64,000 nt of DNA from NCBI RefSeq assembly GCF_030538695.1, contig NZ_JAUNTN010000004.1:62001-126000 (forward strand), written 5' to 3'. Numbering within the stretch: the stretch's first letter is position 1; each line of letters opens with the position of its first letter. Of the stretch, positions 60,142-64,000 are shown in pieces. The notes beneath the pieces were generated by a model, which was given only the letters and a program-made list of their open reading frames with translations, searched no databases and was not told the DNA's origin. This DNA is from Paracoccus sp. (in: a-proteobacteria). GTDB taxonomy: Bacteria > Pseudomonadota > Alphaproteobacteria > Rhodobacterales > Rhodobacteraceae. Made by a program: the position numbers and the translations under genes.

Positions 60142-63037
60142 TCGAACGGATACCTTCCTTGTCATAGAACACCGGATCGGTGATGCGGGCGCGGATGGGC
60201 GGCTGGTCGGGCAGGACGAAATCCAGCACCTCACCCATCCGCTCAGGACCATGCAGCACCAGCCCCATGGCGATGGGCTTTTCCAGCGTCGGTGAGTAGT
60301 AGGTCGAGGTCACGCGCCCCTGCGTCACCCGCTGGCCAGTAGCGTTTTCACCCCGGCCCACGGCATAGGCGCCATCCGGGATCACCCGCCCATCAAGGCT
60401 TTCCAGCCCAACCAGTTTCCAGCGGTCCGGGTCAGTCATATGGCTGCGCATCTGCGCCCGTTTACCGATATAATCCGGCTTTTTCTTGGAAATCGCCCAG
60501 TTCAGCCCCAAATCCTGCGGAATCACCGTGCCGTCGGTTTCATCGCCAATCATAATGAAGCCCTTTTCGGCCCGCAGAATATGCATGGCTTCGGTGCCAT
60601 AAGGGGTGACGCCAAGTTCCGCCCCCGCCTGCATCAGCGCCTTCCACAGTGCCAGCCCGTGCCGCGCCGGGGTTGCCAGTTCAAACGACAATTCGCCCGA
60701 GAAGCTGATGCGGTAAACCCGCACTGGGAAGCCCCCGAGTTCGCCCGTCGCCATGGTCATAAACGGCAGCCCCTCGGCGGACAGATCCATGCCGCCCAGA
60801 CGTTCCAGCAGGTTGCGGGCCTGCGGACCGACCACGGCGATCTGCGCCCATGCTTCGGTGACATTGGCGGTATAAACCTGCCAGTCCCACCATTCGGTTT
60901 GCAGCCAGTCCTCCATATGAGCATGGATGCGGTCGGCACCGCCGGTCGTAGTGTGAACAAGGAAGGTTTCCTCATCCAAGCGCACGACAACGCCATCATC
61001 CATCAGAAAACCGTTTTCTGAACACATCAGCCCATAGCGACATTTGCCGGGGGCAAGGCTGGACATCAGGTTCGTATAAAGCATGTCCATGAATCGGCCT
61101 GCATCCGGGCCTTTGACGATAATCTTGCCGAGCGTCGAGGCATCCAGCAGCCCAACCCTGTGCCGCACCGCCAGCACCTCGCGGTGAACGGCCTGTTCGC
61201 GGGTCTCGCCCGGTTTGGGATAGGCATAGGCGCGGTGCCAGAGGCCGACAGGTTCCCAAACGGCGCTATGACAATCATGCATCGGCGTCTTGCGCAGCGG
61301 CTGGAACGCCTCACCCCGCGCCTCGGCCGCGATGGTGCCAAAGGTCAGGGGCGTATAGGGCGGGCGGAAGGTCGTGGTGCCGGTTCGTGGGATCGGCTGG
61401 CCCAGCGCCCCGGACAGGATCGCCAGGCCGTTGATATTGCTGACCTTACCCTGATCGGTTGCCATGCCCAGCGTGGTGTAACGCTTGGCATGCTCAACCG
61501 ACTGATAACCTTCTTGCGCGGCCACTTCGATGTCCGAGACCTTCACATCATTCTGGAAATCCAGAAAGGCTTTGAACCGCAGCTTGCGGTCAGCATAGAG
61601 CGGCATGATCCAGACCGGCAGCAACGGCGATTCCGTCTGGCCGAGGCCCGCTCCAAGATCGCCATTCGCCGCCCCGACGACCTGCGCCATGGGCTGACCA
61701 TCCGCCCCACGCGGCGGATGTGCCGGATCGGGGCGAAACAGGGCTTGCGCTTCATCCCAGACCAGCTTGCCGCCGCAATGGCTGTAAAGATGCACGACCG
61801 GCGACCAGCCGCCCGACATGGCCACCGCATCGCAAGCGATGGTTTCAGAAGGCGTCAGCCCATCGCTGTTGATCTCGCAAATCGCCACCGATTCGACCGC
61901 CTTACCCCCCGTGACATGGGCCACCGCCGCGCCGGTCAGAATACGGATGCCGCGGGCGCGGGCAGCCTCCACCAAGGCCCCATCGGGGCGTTTGCGGGCA
62001 TCCACGATGGCAGGGATCTGCAAACCCGCATCCAGCGCCGCCAGCGCCGTGCGATAGGCGTCGTCGTTATTCGTCACTACTAGGATGCGCTGCCCAAGCG
62101 CCACACCATAATCCACGATATAATCACGCACCGCAGAGGCCAGCATCACCCCCGGCACATCATTACCCGCAAAGGCCAATGGGCGTTCCAGCGCGCCGGT
62201 GGCGATCACCACGCGCCCGGCACGAATCCGCCACAGCCGCTGACGCGGCAGGCCGGAACCCGGTTCCTGATCCGCAATATGTTCCACCGCCAAGAGCAGC
62301 GCATGGTCGTAAAGCCCGGTCGCCATGGTCGCGGCGCGCAGGGTGACATTCGGCCGGCTGCGCAGATCCGCCAGCAAGACGTCAATCTGCGCCTGACCTT
62401 CGGGATGATCCACCGGGGTGCGTCCACCCCAGTCAGGCCGCTGTTCCAGCACGATAACCTTTGCGCCTGTCGCGGCTTCCTCAAGCGCCGCGCGCAGCCC
62501 GGCAATGCCGCCGCCGACCACGACAAGGTCGGCCTGCACATAGGCTTGTTCGTAGCGGTCAGGGTCCGGCCCGGTCGGCGGGCGGCCAAGGCCCGCGCTG
62601 CGCCGGATCACGGGTTCGAACAGATACTTCCACGCCCAGCGTGGCCGCATGAAGGTCTTATAGTAGAATCCCGCCGGGAACAGCCGATAAAGCCAGTTGT
62701 TCACCGCCCCGATGTCTGCATCAAGCGAAGGCCATGCGTTCTGGCTGCGCATCACCATCCCCGGACGCAGCGGCGTGGTGGTGGCACGCTGGTTTGGTTC
62801 CTCGCGCACCCCCTTGCCCACACCGAACAGCGCGTTAGGCTCCTCGGACCCGCTGGACATCGGACCGCGCGGGCGGTGGTATTTGAAGCTGCGCCCCTGC
62901 AACAGCACCCCCGCCCCCAGCAAAGCCGAAGCGATGGTATCCCCTTTAAGCCCGCGCAGGTGGCGGCCGTCAAAACGGAAAGCGGTCGGGTAAGCGCGGT
63001 CGATCAGGCGGCCGCCGGTGGGCAGGCGGTGGCTCAT
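60134..63037 (-). CDS. soxA: Sarcosine oxidase alpha subunit
   Basis: A 967-residue subunit. An N-terminal ferredoxin-like domain (about 20-110: GLKGDTIASALLGAGVLLQG, FKYHRPRGPMSSGSEEPNAL) is followed by an NAD-binding oxidoreductase domain (ADLVVVGGGIAGLRAALEEA) and, from about 590, a GcvT-like aminomethyl-transfer domain that binds tetrahydrofolate (RISFSGELSFELATPARHG). The complex oxidises sarcosine to glycine and H2O2 and passes the one-carbon unit to folate. It overlaps soxD by 4 bases. Confidence 0.95.
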   Translation of the reverse strand: MSHRLPTGGRLIDRAYPTAFRFDGRHLRGLKGDTIASALLGAGVLLQGRSFKYHRPRGPMSSGSEEPNALFGVGKGVREEPNQRATTTPLRPGMVMRSQNAWPSLDADIGAVNNWLYRLFPAGFYYKTFMRPRWAWKYLFEPVIRRSAGLGRPPTGPDPDRYEQAYVQADLVVVGGGIAGLRAALEEAATGAKVIVLEQRPDWGGRTPVDHPEGQAQIDVLLADLRSRPNVTLRAATMATGLYDHALLLAVEHIADQEPGSGLPRQRLWRIRAGRVVIATGALERPLAFAGNDVPGVMLASAVRDYIVDYGVALGQRILVVTNNDDAYRTALAALDAGLQIPAIVDARKRPDGALVEAARARGIRILTGAAVAHVTGGKAVESVAICEINSDGLTPSETIACDAVAMSGGWSPVVHLYSHCGGKLVWDEAQALFRPDPAHPPRGADGQPMAQVVGAANGDLGAGLGQTESPLLPVWIMPLYADRKLRFKAFLDFQNDVKVSDIEVAAQEGYQSVEHAKRYTTLGMATDQGKVSNINGLAILSGALGQPIPRTGTTTFRPPYTPLTFGTIAAEARGEAFQPLRKTPMHDCHSAVWEPVGLWHRAYAYPKPGETREQAVHREVLAVRHRVGLLDASTLGKIIVKGPDAGRFMDMLYTNLMSSLAPGKCRYGLMCSENGFLMDDGVVVRLDEETFLVHTTTGGADRIHAHMEDWLQTEWWDWQVYTANVTEAWAQIAVVGPQARNLLERLGGMDLSAEGLPFMTMATGELGGFPVRVYRISFSGELSFELATPARHGLALWKALMQAGAELGVTPYGTEAMHILRAEKGFIMIGDETDGTVIPQDLGLNWAISKKKPDYIGKRAQMRSHMTDPDRWKLVGLESLDGRVIPDGAYAVGRGENATGQRVTQGRVTSTYYSPTLEKPIAMGLVLHGPERMGEVLDFVLPDQPPIRARITDPVFYDKEGIRSNG

Positions 63038-63354
63038 GTCCAGCTCCAGTCCGGGTGGGTTTCGCGGATAGCGGCGATGATATGGTCGGGCGGCGCGGCA
63101 GTCTGCGCGGCATAGGTGCCGAACACCTGCAACGTGGTGGTATCACGGGCGGCGATGAACCATTTGCCGCAGCCATAGGCATGACGCCAGCGTTCCAGAT
63201 GCGGGCCTTTGGGGTTCCTGCGATCGAACATATAGCTTTCGAATGCTGCGTCATCGCCATCCGGGCCGATACGTTTCAGATGCGCCTCGCCACCGGGGTG
63301 AAGCTCGGTTTCCTCGGCACGGGCGCCACAATGGGGACAGGTCAGGATCAGCAT
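63034..63354 (-). CDS. soxD: Sarcosine oxidase delta subunit
   Basis: A 106-residue zinc subunit beginning MLILTCPHCGARAEETELHP. The zinc ligands are Cys6, Cys9, His58 and Cys62 (RHAYGCGKWF), as in solved sarcosine oxidases. The start at 63354 has AAAGGTG upstream. The 100 bases between the soxB stop and this ATG hold a GC-rich hairpin and one arm of the GGATATTT element, unusual inside an operon. Confidence 0.93.
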   Translation of the reverse strand: MLILTCPHCGARAEETELHPGGEAHLKRIGPDGDDAAFESYMFDRRNPKGPHLERWRHAYGCGKWFIAARDTTTLQVFGTYAAQTAAPPDHIIAAIRETHPDWSWT

Positions 63355-63383
63355 GTCACACCTTTCAGCATGGCGGCAGGACC

Positions 63384-63436
63384 GGGGGCGCTTCGCCCCC
63401 CGGACCCCCAGAGGATATTTGCATGAAGAAGAAAGC
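63384..63436. repeat. Hairpin plus single-arm copy D of the GGATATTT/GAAGAAGAA element
   Basis: GGGGGCG-CTT-CGCCCCC (63384-63400) is followed by CGGACCCCCAGA and then GGATATTTGCATGAAGAAGA with AAGC (63413-63436). It lies between soxB and soxD, downstream of the soxB stop, with no second arm. The hairpin lacks a T-run in either direction and may act as an mRNA processing or stability element. Confidence 0.65.
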
Positions 63437-63454
63437 CGGAGCGAAAGAGCCGCA

Positions 63455-64000
63455 TCAATGCGCCACCCCGGCCGCCACCGATTCGTCGATAAAGCGGCCT
63501 TCACGGAAACGGTTGAGACCAAAGGGCGCGGCCAGCGCACCGGGGCTGCCGTTGGCGACCAGTTCCGCCATCGCCCAGCCACTGCCGGGGATGGCCTTGA
63601 AACCGCCAGTCCCCCAGCCGCAGTTGACATAAATGCCGCCAACCGGCGTGGTGGACAGGATGGGCGAGCGGTCGCCGGTCATATCCACGATGCCGCCCCA
63701 TTGGCGCAACATTTTCAGCCGCGAGATGATCGGGAAGGTCTCGACCAGCGCACGGGTGGTTTCCTCGATATGCTGCCAGCTTCCGCGTTGGGTAAAGTTG
63801 TTGAACCCGTCGGTGCCGCCGCCGATCACCAGCTCGCCCTTGTCGGATTGTGACAGATAGCCATGCACCGTGTTGGCCATCACCACCACGTCGATGCAGG
63901 GTTTTACCGGCTCACTGACAAGGGCTTGCAGCGCCACCGATTCGATGGGCAAACGAAAACCGGCCATATCCGCAAGCTGGCTGGAATGGCCCGCAACCAC
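63455..64000 (-). CDS. soxB: Sarcosine oxidase beta subunit, C-terminal part, cut by the window edge
   Basis: The last 181 residues of the flavoprotein subunit; the gene begins beyond base 64000. Family segments are LPIESVALQALVSEPVKPCI, GELVIGGGTDGFNNFTQRGS, LKMLRQWGGIVDMTGDRSPI and IYVNCGWGTGGFKAIPGSGW, the last near the FAD and substrate site. It heads the visible soxB-soxD-soxA-soxG order. Confidence 0.93.
   Translation of the reverse strand: MVAGHSSQLADMAGFRLPIESVALQALVSEPVKPCIDVVVMANTVHGYLSQSDKGELVIGGGTDGFNNFTQRGSWQHIEETTRALVETFPIISRLKMLRQWGGIVDMTGDRSPILSTTPVGGIYVNCGWGTGGFKAIPGSGWAMAELVANGSPGALAAPFGLNRFREGRFIDESVAAGVAH

Noticed and set aside
1..64000. CRISPR array, prophage, insertion sequence or integrated element
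   Set aside because: I saw no regularly spaced direct repeats, no transposase, integrase or phage gene, and no shift in composition; the window reads as core chromosome.

Overview
The window is high-GC DNA from an alphaproteobacterium, almost certainly family Rhodobacteraceae and most like Paracoccus or Rhodobacter. The strongest pointers are the gene order dusB(nifR3)-ntrB-ntrC-ntrY-ntrX-trkA-trkH-hfq-hflX, an NtrC that lacks the sigma54-contact loop (a known Rhodobacter trait), an Hfq of only 77 residues, and a nfu-tsaB-rimI cluster. Almost all of the sequence is coding. Many neighbours share bases in TGATG, ATGA or GTGA junctions, and several starts appear to be TTG or GTG. The genus is an inference from gene order and protein character, not from a search.

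Layout. 1-4.9 kb (minus): a MoxR / DUF58 / DUF4159 / membrane protein operon, cut by the left edge. 4.9-8.4 kb (plus): DUF1285, a hydroxypyruvate isomerase-like protein, a 24-residue membrane peptide, a terminator and typA. 8.5-20.5 kb (minus): the nitrogen-regulation and potassium-uptake supercluster ending in hfq and hflX. 20.7-25.8 kb (plus): L-serine dehydratase, a lipoprotein and a YjbH/YjbF-type envelope pair. 26-29.4 kb: a small secreted protein, then znuB-znuC-zur divergent from znuA across paired Zur-like dyads. 29.5-32.5 kb: hemP, a pseudouridine synthase with a very long Arg/Gly-rich tail, tadA, a TfoX-N protein and tRNA-Gly(TCC). 32.6-35.8 kb: a 27-residue peptide, an XpaC-like protein, truA, a sugar transferase and a universal stress protein. 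35.9-37.5 kb: nfu, tsaB, rimI. 37.6-43.1 kb: a complete nucleoside import and phosphorolysis operon (BMP lipoprotein-type binding protein, ATPase, two permeases, purine nucleoside phosphorylase). 43.3-48.8 kb: tRNA 2-selenouridine synthase, L,D-transpeptidase, copper ATPase, PCu(A)C chaperone, a Cys/His-containing secreted protein, and rpmB. 48.9-54.2 kb: an Ada-like protein, meaB, a thioredoxin-like/ArsR pair, serS, an unidentified membrane protein and a possible gene remnant. 54.2-58.7 kb (minus): rarD, a YfgM-like protein, a BamB-like lipoprotein and der. 58.8-64 kb (minus): sodB and the heterotetrameric sarcosine oxidase genes soxB-soxD-soxA-soxG, with soxB cut by the right edge.

Functional themes. 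Nitrogen sensing (two sensor/regulator pairs) is coupled by position to potassium uptake and to the RNA chaperone Hfq. Metal homeostasis is prominent: zinc import with its regulator, copper efflux and chaperoning, and a hemin-uptake protein. RNA modification recurs (DusB, RluB, TadA, TruA, TsaB, MnmH). Sarcosine oxidase makes hydrogen peroxide and formaldehyde, and an iron superoxide dismutase lies just downstream.

I found no CRISPR array, prophage, insertion sequence or plasmid function. The most unusual non-coding feature is an intergenic element built on GGATATTT followed by a GAAGAAGAA arm. It occurs as two 48-base imperfect palindromes in opposite orientation and as two single arms. Other points worth following are the degenerate AAA+ domain of NtrC, two tiny membrane peptides with good ribosome binding sites, and a stretch near 54 kb holding two diverged copies of a short coding unit in different frames.
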